Assembly (NCBI RefSeq): GCF_900176335.1
Contig: NZ_FWXW01000005.1
Coordinates: 124,001-188,000 of the forward strand
Source of the DNA: Papillibacter cinnamivorans DSM 12816
GTDB lineage: Bacteria > Bacillota > Clostridia > Oscillospirales > Oscillospiraceae
DNA length: 64,000 bases
Direction: 5' to 3'
Below the pieces are notes generated by a model, which did no database searches, was not told the origin of the DNA, and saw only the letters and a list, made by a program, of their open reading frames with translations. A program made the translations under genes and the position numbers. Below, piece after piece: positions 8,301 through 15,461 of this stretch; position 1 is the stretch's first letter; each line of letters starts with the position of its first letter.

Positions 8301-9346
8301 TTGCCCACCGCCAGTTCAATGGCATCGGAAACAACCTTTTCAAAGGGCACTCCCGCGGCCTTCATCATATTGGGAAAACGGCTGTGGGCGGTGAAGCCGG
8401 GGATGGTGTTGACCTCGTTGAAGACGATTTTCCCCGCGGGCGTCAGGAACATGTCCACCCGGGCAAAGCCCCGGCAGCCCAGCGCCCGGTATATAGTCCG
8501 GGCCGTTTCCTTCACTTTGGCGGCTACGGCGGCGGGAATCCGCGCCGGCACATGGATGGCCGAGGTTATGAGGTTATACTTCTCGTTAAAATTGAAAAAC
8601 CCGCCGGAGAGCTCTATTTCGTCCACTTCGCCCACGGTGAGCTCCGTGTTTCCCATCACGGCGCAGCCCACCTCGAAGCCGGGGATGTTTTCCTCCAGGA
8701 TCGCCTCTTTGTCGTACTCCAGCGCAAGGGCGACGGCGGCGGGGAGGCCGGCGGGAGCCTGGACCCGGGTTATACCGTAGGAAGAGCCGGCCCTGACAGG
8801 CTTTACATACAGCGGATACCCCAGGCTTCCAGCCCGGGCCGAAGCTTCGCTGGCGGGCGTATTCCTGTCCAGCACGAAGGAGGCGGGGACCGAAACCCCG
8901 GCCGCGCGGACAAGGCGGTGCGCCCTGTCCTTGTCCATGCACAGGGCCGAGGCAAGGGTCCCGCAGCCGACCAGAGGGATGCCTGCAAGCTCGAAAAGGC
9001 CCTGCACCGTGCCGTCCTCCCCGTTTTTCCCGTGGAGGACGGGAAACGCCGCGTCGATGGGAACGTCTTCAACCGAGCCGCCGCGGAACACCAGCAGCCT
9101 GCCGGCGGCGCGGTCCGGAGACACCGCTGCCGGCAGGCAGTCGTCTTCGCTGCACCAGACGTCCTTCAGGATCTTCTCCGGATCTCCGCCGAACCGGAAC
9201 CAACCGCCTTCGGGGGAAATGCCCACCAGGACGGGTACATATTTTTCCCTGTCCATGTATTGAATCACCGAGTAAGCAGACTGGAGGGACACGCCGTATT
9301 CGGGAGAGCAGCCGCCGAACAAAACGGCAACATTCCGTTTTTCCAT
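8297..9346 (-). CDS. vanG: VanG/VanC-like D-alanine--D-serine ligase
   Basis: A 349-aa ATP-grasp ligase of the Ddl/Van family: N-terminal 'VAVLFGGCSPEYGVSLQSA' (Ddl usually has GGxSxEHxVS), 'FPVLHGKNGEDGTVQGLFE', 'LYVKPVRAGSSYGI' and C-terminal 'VFNEVNTIPGFT'. The omega-loop motif 'EKYNLITS' is of the type seen in VanC/VanG D-Ala-D-Ser ligases. Linkage to vanT and vanXY homologues makes D-Ser the likely second substrate. The product would replace the D-Ala-D-Ala terminus and lower vancomycin affinity. It is the first gene of the operon, behind GGAAGGAAAAAAAGT. No vanR, vanS, vanU or vanW is present in the window, so control is unknown. Confidence 0.88.
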   Translation of the reverse strand: MEKRNVAVLFGGCSPEYGVSLQSAYSVIQYMDREKYVPVLVGISPEGGWFRFGGDPEKILKDVWCSEDDCLPAAVSPDRAAGRLLVFRGGSVEDVPIDAAFPVLHGKNGEDGTVQGLFELAGIPLVGCGTLASALCMDKDRAHRLVRAAGVSVPASFVLDRNTPASEASARAGSLGYPLYVKPVRAGSSYGITRVQAPAGLPAAVALALEYDKEAILEENIPGFEVGCAVMGNTELTVGEVDEIELSGGFFNFNEKYNLITSAIHVPARIPAAVAAKVKETARTIYRALGCRGFARVDMFLTPAGKIVFNEVNTIPGFTAHSRFPNMMKAAGVPFEKVVSDAIELAVGK

Positions 9347-9398
9347 ACTTTTTTTCCTTCCTTCATTGTCCGTATGCCGCGCCGGAACCTATCCAACA

Positions 9399-9440
9399 GG
9401 CCCGCCGCCCTGCACGAATATCGTAGCAGAGCGGCGGGCC
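9399..9440. promoter_or_regulatory. GC-rich hairpin in the vanG-side leader
   Basis: GGCCCGCCGC (9399-9408) pairs with GCGGCGGGCC (9431-9440), and the loop contains a further complementary CTGC/GCAG pair. It lies about 50-95 bp before the van-type ligase start and would form in its 5' leader. On the plus strand it is followed by GTTGTTTTT, so it could also act as a terminator in that direction, though no plus-strand gene precedes it. The rest of 9347-9547 holds only AT-rich, promoter-like DNA. Confidence 0.5.
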
Positions 9441-9547
9441 CGTTGTTTTTCAAATTCCATATCAAAATACTTATTTTTCCATAAAGAAAATCATACGTTT
9501 TTCTGAAGGCCGCCTCTCAGAAGCTCGGCGTTTCTCGCCGTCTGGAG

Positions 9548-9561
9548 ACCGTTCGAACGGT
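9548..9561. repeat. 14-bp perfect palindrome
   Basis: ACCGTTCGAACGGT, a perfect palindrome in the divergent region between the van-like operon and the Cys-rich gene. Possible operator; no regulator assigned. Confidence 0.4.
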
Positions 9562-9582
9562 ACGCCGGAGCGCCCGCATAGT

Positions 9583-9609
9583 ACCGCTCCGCAGCCGTCG
9601 CATATACTA
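9583..9609 (+). promoter_or_regulatory. Candidate sigma-K-type sporulation promoter
   Basis: AC (9583-9584), 16 bp, then CATATACTA (9601-9609) fits the Firmicute sigma-K pattern AC-N16/17-CATANNNTA. It is placed to transcribe the Cys-rich gene at 9667 from about 9616. Short consensus, so a chance match is possible. Confidence 0.4.
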
Positions 9610-9611
9610 TA

Positions 9612-9631
9612 CTGCGCAGATATCTGCGCAG
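9612..9631. repeat. 20-bp perfect palindrome
   Basis: CTGCGCAGATATCTGCGCAG lies at the predicted transcription start of the Cys-rich gene, 35 bp before its ATG. It could be an operator or form a 5' mRNA hairpin. Confidence 0.5.
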
Positions 9632-9666
9632 CCTCCTGCTATTTTCATGAAAGAAAGAGATGTGAA

Positions 9667-10818
9667 ATGAATCCGAATCAACTGACTTACTCCAATTCCG
9701 TTCCCGACGATATCGACTTCAATATATCCGCCGCCCTTGCGGCGGCACCCGCCGAAGACAGCCCCGTTGCAGCCGTGTTCGGCGCCGCGTTCGACGCAAT
9801 TTCCAATCCGGATTACCCGTATCTGGCCGTAACTTCAAAAATCAGTCTGGATGCGGTTGCTGACTACAGCTATATCGGCTCCGTCACCGACGGGTTCCAA
9901 ACGGTAACCTTCAGCACCAACATGGAAAAGGTGCCGCCGGATGGGATCAACAACTGGGGGGTGCCTCCTTACACGGAAGATCCCAACAAACCGGCAACCC
10001 TGTATTCCGGCTATTCCGCCACCACTACGACCTGGACTCTGTCGCGGCCGGCCCGGACCTTTGGGATCGAGCTCATGCCGAACGCGTTCGGAACCTGGAC
10101 CTATGAGGTGGATTTCTATACCGGAGATCTTCTTGTAGGAAGCATCACCCGGACCATCATCGTGCCGGGACCTCCCCTTGGCCCCTCGTCGCAGGGCGCC
10201 CGGCTGTTCGCCGCGTTTACCAACGATATCGGTTTTGACCGCATTGTTATAAAAAGCCTCAGCGGAAATACCTTAGGTTTTCTGGTGGGCCAGATCCGCT
10301 ATCAGAGCTGCGTAAAACTCTGCAACGCCGTCATCGGAGACACGGCGGAAAAGGGCGCAACCGTCCCCGTGACCTGCTGCGTCAGCGTCCCCGGCTTTGA
10401 AGTGATCTCCGTGTCCAATGACATCAAAGCCACCATTCTTTCCACATGCTGCGAAGTCCAGGAGGGCGTCGTCTGCCCGGTGATCGGTCCTGTCGCCGGC
10501 ATCAAGACGGCAAGCGCCAAGATCTTCGCCCAGCTGCAGATTCCCGTCACGCTCCGTTCCGGGGGCGGCGGCTGTCTGCCCATCGTGATTCCCTATACCT
10601 GCACCACCAGCGCCGTCTTTACCATCGAAAATGTATTTATTTCCGGAGAAATCAAGAACTGCCGCGTGATAGGCGTAACCGACGTTGCGGGGACGGATTT
10701 CCACGTGGTTCCCCCAAAGCCCGACACGCCCAACTGCTGCATCGCGGGGAATGTTTCCCTTTCCGCAAAGGTGTCCGCCTGCGTAATGACCAACTGTATC
10801 GAAGTCAGCAAATGCTGA
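9667..10818 (+). CDS. Cys-rich protein, possible spore-surface component
   Basis: 383 aa, function not recognised. The N-terminal half (1-210) has no Cys and looks like a beta-rich domain ('GFQTVTFSTNMEKVPPDG', 'ARTFGIELMPNAFGTWTYEV'). The last about 170 residues contain 15 Cys, several as CC pairs ('TCC', 'NCC'), which could give a disulfide-crosslinked assembly. No signal peptide is seen, as for many spore coat/exosporium proteins made in the mother cell. A sigma-K-like promoter (9583) supports that reading. ATG 9667 follows AAAGAAAGAGATG. It is monocistronic, with a strong hairpin after the stop. The spore role is inference. Confidence 0.6.
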   Translation: MNPNQLTYSNSVPDDIDFNISAALAAAPAEDSPVAAVFGAAFDAISNPDYPYLAVTSKISLDAVADYSYIGSVTDGFQTVTFSTNMEKVPPDGINNWGVPPYTEDPNKPATLYSGYSATTTTWTLSRPARTFGIELMPNAFGTWTYEVDFYTGDLLVGSITRTIIVPGPPLGPSSQGARLFAAFTNDIGFDRIVIKSLSGNTLGFLVGQIRYQSCVKLCNAVIGDTAEKGATVPVTCCVSVPGFEVISVSNDIKATILSTCCEVQEGVVCPVIGPVAGIKTASAKIFAQLQIPVTLRSGGGGCLPIVIPYTCTTSAVFTIENVFISGEIKNCRVIGVTDVAGTDFHVVPPKPDTPNCCIAGNVSLSAKVSACVMTNCIEVSKC

Positions 10819-10828
10819 ACTCTACCGT

Positions 10829-10866
10829 TAACAGCGGGTCCGGGATAAATCCCGGACCCGCTGTTA
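10829..10866 (+). terminator. Strong hairpin after the Cys-rich gene
   Basis: Near-perfect 18-bp arms (TAACAGCGGGTCCGGGAT and its complement) 11 bp after the stop codon. No T-tract follows on the plus strand, so it may be a transcript-end stabiliser or a rho-independent site of unusual type. Confidence 0.6.
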
Positions 10867-10931
10867 CTGTCGAAAAAGTGCCATACTTTTTAAAATCATT
10901 GTACCGCAACAGAAACATAGTCATTGCAATG

Positions 10932-10961
10932 GAAAGAGCCGCCCTATTTCTAGGACGGCTC
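10932..10961 (-). terminator. Terminator of the tRNA-Ala gene
   Basis: On the minus strand GAGCCGTCCTA-GAAA-TAGGGCGGCTC-TTTCC directly follows the encoded CCA end. Confidence 0.65.
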
Positions 10962-10962
10962 C

Positions 10963-11038
10963 TGGTGGAGATGAGGGGATTCGAACCCCTGGCCTCTTAC
11001 ATGCGAAGCAAGCGCTCTCCCAACTGAGCTACACCCCC
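10963..11038 (-). tRNA. tRNA-Ala (anticodon CGC)
   Basis: A 76-nt cloverleaf with 5' GGGGGTG acceptor pairing to CATCTCC, D-arm 'GCTCAGTTGGGAGAGC', anticodon loop TTCGCAT (anticodon CGC, codon GCG), T-arm 'AGGGGTTCGAATCCCCT' and encoded ACCA. A single gene, with its own promoter (11087-11114) and terminator. Confidence 0.95.
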
Positions 11039-11086
11039 GCGCGGCGGCGGTTAAATATCCATTAAACGCACCGAACAAGCTTTTTT

Positions 11087-11114
11087 ATTATAGCATAAAA
11101 TCGCCGCTTGTAAA
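11087..11114 (-). promoter_or_regulatory. Sigma-A promoter of tRNA-Ala
   Basis: Minus strand TTTACA (11114-11109), 16 bp, TATAAT (11092-11087), about 50 nt before the tRNA 5' end. Confidence 0.75.
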
Positions 11115-11154
11115 GCCCCAACACCCCGGGTGATCAAGAAATTTTTCCCCGATG

Positions 11155-11183
11155 TTGCTAAATTCCCGGAAGTGTAGTAAAAT
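11155..11183 (+). promoter_or_regulatory. Sigma-A promoter of SRP RNA
   Basis: TTGCTA (11155-11160), 17 bp, TAAAAT (11178-11183). Predicted start near 11190, shortly before the paired 5' end of the SRP RNA. Confidence 0.7.
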
Positions 11184-11208
11184 AAAAAAGCCTTTCAGCC
11201 CGCCCTTC

Positions 11209-11503
11209 GGCGCGGAGCAAGGCCGCACTAATCGGGGAGTCAGCGGTGCCCTGTAGCCTGCAACCCGCTACAGCAGGGATGAATCCCGGCCCCCGGATCT
11301 GAGTTGTGCCGTCCGCCCCGGATAAGCGGCGATGAGAAGCCGGTCTTGCGCAACGGAATCCCGCGAACCATGTCAGGCGGGGAACCGAGCAGCATTAAGC
11401 GGATCCTTTCGTGTGCCGCGAGGGTGCCGTCTTCGAGCCGGCTGTCCGGGTAACGGGCATATTTCACGATTCAAAGGCCGGTGTGCGGCCTTGCCCCGCG
11501 CCG
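11209..11503 (+). ncRNA. ffs: Signal recognition particle RNA (4.5S/scRNA, long Firmicute type)
   Basis: RNA scaffold of the SRP that targets nascent membrane proteins with Ffh. It contains the conserved Alu-domain segment 'AGCGGTGCCCTGTAGCCTGC' (about 11253-11272), the S-domain '...CTTGCGCAACGG', 'ACCATGTCAGG' and 'AGCAGCATTAAG' (about 11345-11400). The ends pair over about 20 bp (GGCGCGG.GCAAGGCCGCAC with GTGCGGCCTTGC.CCGCGCC) and a T-run follows at 11505-11509. About 290 nt, the long form with Alu helices usual in spore-forming Firmicutes. It sits directly upstream of dnaX, the classic Firmicute order. Exact mature ends are estimates. Confidence 0.93.
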
Positions 11504-11547
11504 ATTTTTCCATGGGGGCAGACGAAATCACCTAAAAGCAGACCGCG

Positions 11548-11576
11548 GGGCGTATACGGATACGCCCTTTGTTTTT
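11548..11576 (+). terminator. Intrinsic terminator between SRP RNA and dnaX
   Basis: GGGCGTAT-ACGG-ATACGCCC followed by TTTGTTTTT, ending 18 bp before the dnaX start. dnaX expression may depend on read-through or on a promoter overlapping this site. Confidence 0.75.
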
Positions 11577-11594
11577 CAGACGGAGGGAACCGAA

Positions 11595-13238
11595 TTGTAC
11601 CAGGCTCTGTACCGGAAATGGCGCCCGCGCACCTTTGACGAGGTGGCGGGACAGCCTCATATCACGGAGACCCTCAAACGCCAGGTGGAAACCGGGCGGC
11701 TTTCCCACGCGTATCTGTTCACCGGGAGCCGGGGCACCGGTAAAACCACCTGCGCCAAAATCCTGGCCCGGGCGGTGAACTGCGAGAATCCTCAGAACGG
11801 GAATCCCTGCAACCGGTGCCCGTCCTGCCTGGGGATCGAAAACGGCAGCATCCTGGACGTCCTGGAGCTGGACGCGGCCTCCAACAGCGGAGTGGACCAG
11901 GTGCGGGCCCTGCGGGACGAGGCGGTATACACCCCCGCAGCCGTACGCAAGCGGGTGTACATCATCGACGAGGTCCACATGCTCTCCACCGCGGCTTTCA
12001 ACGCTCTTTTAAAAATCATGGAGGAGCCTCCGGCTCATCTGATGTTTATTCTCGCCACTACGGAACTGCACAAGGTCCCGGCCACCATCCTCTCCCGCTG
12101 CCAGAGATTCTCTTTCCGGCGGATCCTGCCCTCCGAAATCGGGGACAGGCTTATGAAGGTTTCGTCCTCCGAGGGGATCGGGCTTACGGAAGACGGGGCC
12201 GCGCTCCTCTCCCGGCTGGCGGACGGCTCCCTTCGGGACGCCCTGTCCCTTTTGGACCAGTGCTCCGGGGCGGGTACGGTCATCGACTCCCAGGAGGTCC
12301 TCGCCTCTTTGGGGCTTGCCGGAAACCTGCGCACTGCGGCGCTTTTCCGGGCCGCCGCCGATCGGGACGCGGGGGAAGCCCTGGCTGTCTTTTCGGAGCT
12401 CTACGCCGCGGGCAAGGACGTGTCGGCGGTGCTGGGGGAGCTTCTGGCACTGGCCCGGGATCTTCTGATTCTGAAAACCGCGCCGCAGGGAGGGATTCCC
12501 CTTCTGGGCGGCGGATATGACAACGCTTCTCTCCGAGAGCTGGACAAAGGGCTTTCCGCCGGGCGGCTCATCTATATGATCGGCGTTCTGCAGGAGGCTT
12601 CCGCCGCTCTTTCCCGGAGCCCAAGCCGCCGCGCCGCCGGGGAGCTTTGCCTCATGCGGCTTTGCGACGAAAGCCTCTCCGGAGATCCGGCGGACGTCCT
12701 GGCCAGGATTTCCCGGCTGGAAGAGCTTCTGGAAAACGCTCCCGAGGGCGCAAGGGCTCACCGGGAACCGGTAAAGCCCAGGCCTTCCTCCCCCCCCCGG
12801 CCCGCCGGCGCTTCTTCCGGGTCCTCCGCAGATATTCCCGGGGAAATCCCCCTTTCAAAAAAAGCGGAGGCAGCCCCCGTCAAGGCGGATACGGATTTCG
12901 CCGCGGGCAGCAATTCAGACGATTTTCGGCCGAAATTCCTTGCATCCGCAAAGGAATCTTTGGGACCCGCGGAGCTTTCCATTCTGGATAATCCGGACAT
13001 GGTTTCCCTGCGCCTTCAAAAAAACACGCTGCTTCTTGAAACAGACGGGGAATTTACCAGGAGCCTTCTGAATAAACAGGAAATAAAGGATGTTCTTCTG
13101 CGTGCGGCGAAACGCTCCGTTTCGGCGGACGTCACATCGGTTCAGATCCTTTTGCGGGAAGCAAAACCCCCGGAGAGGGATAAGCTGGACGATCTGATTC
13201 AGCGGGGGCGGCAGTTCAGCAACATAACGATAAAATAG
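11595..13238 (+). CDS. dnaX: DNA polymerase III gamma/tau subunit
   Basis: A 547-aa clamp-loader ATPase of the replication machinery. It starts at TTG 11595 (MYQALYRKWRP), 7 nt after CGGAGGG; codons further upstream lack family homology. Walker A is 'GSRGTGKTT', the zinc module is 'C..CNRCPSC', Walker B is 'IDEVHML' and the sensor/SRC motif is 'ILSRCQRF'. Domain III runs to about residue 360, followed by a variable Pro/Ser-rich linker and a C-terminal alpha/polC-binding-like region. A run of seven A in frame as A-AAA-AAA (12857-12863, codons 421-423) lies at a position comparable to the frameshift site of E. coli dnaX. ybaB follows 12 bp downstream. Confidence 0.96.
   Translation: MYQALYRKWRPRTFDEVAGQPHITETLKRQVETGRLSHAYLFTGSRGTGKTTCAKILARAVNCENPQNGNPCNRCPSCLGIENGSILDVLELDAASNSGVDQVRALRDEAVYTPAAVRKRVYIIDEVHMLSTAAFNALLKIMEEPPAHLMFILATTELHKVPATILSRCQRFSFRRILPSEIGDRLMKVSSSEGIGLTEDGAALLSRLADGSLRDALSLLDQCSGAGTVIDSQEVLASLGLAGNLRTAALFRAAADRDAGEALAVFSELYAAGKDVSAVLGELLALARDLLILKTAPQGGIPLLGGGYDNASLRELDKGLSAGRLIYMIGVLQEASAALSRSPSRRAAGELCLMRLCDESLSGDPADVLARISRLEELLENAPEGARAHREPVKPRPSSPPRPAGASSGSSADIPGEIPLSKKAEAAPVKADTDFAAGSNSDDFRPKFLASAKESLGPAELSILDNPDMVSLRLQKNTLLLETDGEFTRSLLNKQEIKDVLLRAAKRSVSADVTSVQILLREAKPPERDKLDDLIQRGRQFSNITIK
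12857..12863 (+). other. Possible programmed -1 frameshift (slippery) site in dnaX
   Basis: In-frame heptamer A-AAA-AAA followed by G. A -1 slip would add 42 codons before a stop at 12989-12991, giving a 465-residue gamma-like product lacking the C-terminal domain. No clear stimulatory stem-loop or upstream SD element is evident. Confidence 0.3.
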
Positions 13239-13250
13239 GAGGAAAACCGG

Positions 13251-13592
13251 ATGGCTAAAGGATTCAAGGGCGGTATGCCCATGGGCGGCGGGATGAATAT
13301 GAACATGCTCAAGCAGGCGCAGAAAATGCAGCAGGATCTCATGCGCGAGCAGGCTACACTAAAGGACAAGGAGTTTTCCGCCAGCGTGGGAGGCGGGGCC
13401 GTCACTGCCCGCGTAAACGGCAGCCGCGAGCTTCTGTCCATCGAGCTGAACCCCGAGGCGGTGGACCCTGAAGAGATTGAACTTCTCCAGGACATGATCG
13501 TCTCCGCCGTCAACCAGGCCCTGGGCCAGGCGGAAGAGGCCATGAACAGCTCTATGAAAAAATTTACCGGAGGCATGAATCTGGGATTTTAA
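13251..13592 (+). CDS. ybaB: YbaB/EbfC nucleoid-associated protein
   Basis: A 113-aa small dimeric DNA-binding protein: an N-terminal helix with 'MLKQAQKMQQDLMREQATLKD', then 'VNGSRELLSIELNPEAVDPE' and 'QDMIVSAVNQALGQAEE', all typical of YbaB. The N-terminus carries a Gly/Met-rich stretch. It follows dnaX by 12 bp behind AGGAGG. In related genomes recR normally comes next; here a terminator follows instead. Confidence 0.93.
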   Translation: MAKGFKGGMPMGGGMNMNMLKQAQKMQQDLMREQATLKDKEFSASVGGGAVTARVNGSRELLSIELNPEAVDPEEIELLQDMIVSAVNQALGQAEEAMNSSMKKFTGGMNLGF

Positions 13593-13706
13593 CCCCGGTT
13601 GAACCGTTGTCCGGCAAAGCCCGGAAACGGCAGCTTTATCGGGCCGCCGCGCAATCCATGCGAAAGCGCGGCACCGGCGAAGGGCAGCGTCTGCTGTGCA
13701 AATCAG

Positions 13707-13741
13707 GTTCCGCGGCGAAGAATTCGCCGCGGAACTTTTTT
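13707..13741 (+). terminator. Intrinsic terminator of the dnaX-ybaB operon
   Basis: GTTCCGCGGCGAA-GAA-TTCGCCGCGGAAC followed by TTTTTT. The surrounding stretch 13593-14003 holds no gene; recR is not found in it. Confidence 0.85.
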
Positions 13742-13875
13742 CTTGTCCGTACGTCTTAATTTAATCGGACATCCCCGGGGAAATCACTCCGCTTTTTCCG
13801 CCGGGATGTTTCCCTGTAACGGGGAGCAAAATTTTTCGTTTACATTACGTTCTAGCGCAACCATTTGTAATCTAT

Positions 13876-13904
13876 TTGTGATTTATTCGGGAAAACGATA
13901 TAGT
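13876..13904 (+). promoter_or_regulatory. Sigma-A promoter of the deacetylase gene
   Basis: TTGTGA (13876-13881), 17 bp, TATAGT (13899-13904), about 100 nt before the start codon. Confidence 0.55.
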
Positions 13905-14003
13905 ATACTATTTGTCGAAAGACGGCCTTTTTTGCCTCATCCAAGGTATCGCGATCCAAACCCTTTTTCGGCCGTTCGGAAAAATCGATCCGGGAGGTAC
14001 CAC

Positions 14004-15179
14004 ATGCGCAAACCATCCAAGAAAGCAATCGCCGGCCTTCTCCTTCTGCCCCTGCTGCTGTCTCTCTTCTCCGGCTGCACCGGTCTTGCCGGGGGAACCG
14101 TCACTGCTACGCCCGAGCCCACGGCTGCGGTCACGCCGGAACCCACGCCCGAGCCCACGCCGGAACCCACGCCCACGCCTAATCTTGTGGAGTACACAGG
14201 GGCTGTGGAGCACCTCTTCTTCCACCCCCTGGTTACATACCCGGAGCTGGCCTTTGACGGAGACAAAATGTCCGACGGGTTTGACGACTGGTTCGTCACG
14301 GTGGACGAATACAAGAAGATCCTCCAGAGCCTGTACGACAACGGCTATATCCTGGTGGACATCAACTCCATCTATTCAGAGGTCACCAACTCCGCCGGAC
14401 AGACGGTGATGCAGCGCAACACGCTGATGCTGCCGGAAGGGAAAAAGCCTCTCATCATCTCCTTCGACGACGTGAACTACTACGACTACATGCGGGAAAA
14501 CGGCGTTGTCTGGAAGCTGGTTCTGGACGAGGACGGCAATATCGCGAGCCTTTCCTACGATGCCGACAGCAATGAGGTCATCTCCCGGGACAACGACATC
14601 GTGGCATACCTGGACCTTTTCGTGGAGGAGCACCCGGACTTTTCCTTTGACGGAGCCAAGGGCTGCATCGGCCTGACAGGCTACGAGGGTATCCTGGGCT
14701 ACCGGACCCAGGCGGACTCCCCCAACCGTGATAGCGAAATCGAAGCGGTGAAGCCCATCATCGCCAGGCTTAAGGAGACGGGATGGACCTTCGCAAGCCA
14801 CACCTGGGGCCATATCAACATGACCAACTCCAGCCTGGAGCGCATCAAGACCGACATGGGCAAATGGATCGACCAGGTCCAGTCTTTGGTGGGAGAGACC
14901 CAGGTGCTGCTCTACCCCTACGGCGCCCGGGTGGACGAAAAGAACGGCGCGGCCTTCAAATATCTCCAGAGCTGCGGCTTCACCATCTTCTGCTCGGTGG
15001 GGACCGAGCCCTATGTAAACATCCACACCGACAGCGCCGCCGTGTGCTGCGACAGGATGCACCCCGACGGAACCACCCTGCGCCACGGAAGGAAACGCTA
15101 TCTGCGCTTCTACGACGCCGAGGAGGTTATCAACCTGCAGGTCCGGCCCGACCGGCCCTATGACTTCAGCCTTGATTGA
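14004..15179 (+). CDS. Polysaccharide deacetylase (NodB-like) lipoprotein
   Basis: 391 aa from ATG 14004, behind GGGAGGT. A lipoprotein signal ends in 'SLFSGC' (Cys about 26), then a Thr-Pro-Glu repeat linker (about 38-58) spans the wall. The catalytic domain shows NodB motif 1 'IISFDD', motif 2 'SHTWGH' and a motif-3-like 'LLYPYGARVD'. It would remove N- or O-acetyl groups from peptidoglycan or another surface glycan at the outer face of the membrane. The substrate is not decidable. It is monocistronic, with its own promoter and a terminator at 15191. Confidence 0.88.
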   Translation: MRKPSKKAIAGLLLLPLLLSLFSGCTGLAGGTVTATPEPTAAVTPEPTPEPTPEPTPTPNLVEYTGAVEHLFFHPLVTYPELAFDGDKMSDGFDDWFVTVDEYKKILQSLYDNGYILVDINSIYSEVTNSAGQTVMQRNTLMLPEGKKPLIISFDDVNYYDYMRENGVVWKLVLDEDGNIASLSYDADSNEVISRDNDIVAYLDLFVEEHPDFSFDGAKGCIGLTGYEGILGYRTQADSPNRDSEIEAVKPIIARLKETGWTFASHTWGHINMTNSSLERIKTDMGKWIDQVQSLVGETQVLLYPYGARVDEKNGAAFKYLQSCGFTIFCSVGTEPYVNIHTDSAAVCCDRMHPDGTTLRHGRKRYLRFYDAEEVINLQVRPDRPYDFSLD

Positions 15180-15190
15180 TTCGTTTCGGA

Positions 15191-15224
15191 AAAAGCGCGG
15201 GATTTTTCCCGCGCTTTTCTTTTC
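15191..15224 (+). terminator. Terminator after the deacetylase gene
   Basis: AAAAGCGCGGGA-TTT-TTCCCGCGCTTTT followed by CTTTTCC, 12 bp after the stop codon. Confidence 0.85.
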
Positions 15225-15461
15225 CTGAAATTCAGGGTTTTTTGCTCCTCCGGGGAACAAATGCGTGTGAAACCGGCCAAATTATGGTACAATACCTGCT
15301 AGGCAGTCATTGCGGCGTGCTTTGCGGCGCAGCCGCCATGCCCGGGGGAACCGGCCACGATCCCGGTTCTGCGGAGAAATTGTTAAATTTTTTCTTCCCT
15401 ATTGCATCGGCAGGCGGCAGCGGATATCATCATACTGGCAGTATGAAGGAGGCTTACACGG

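Noticed and set aside
13593-14003. Search for recR or a fragment of it after ybaB
   Set aside because: No RecR zinc finger or Toprim motif in any frame; only a terminator and promoter.
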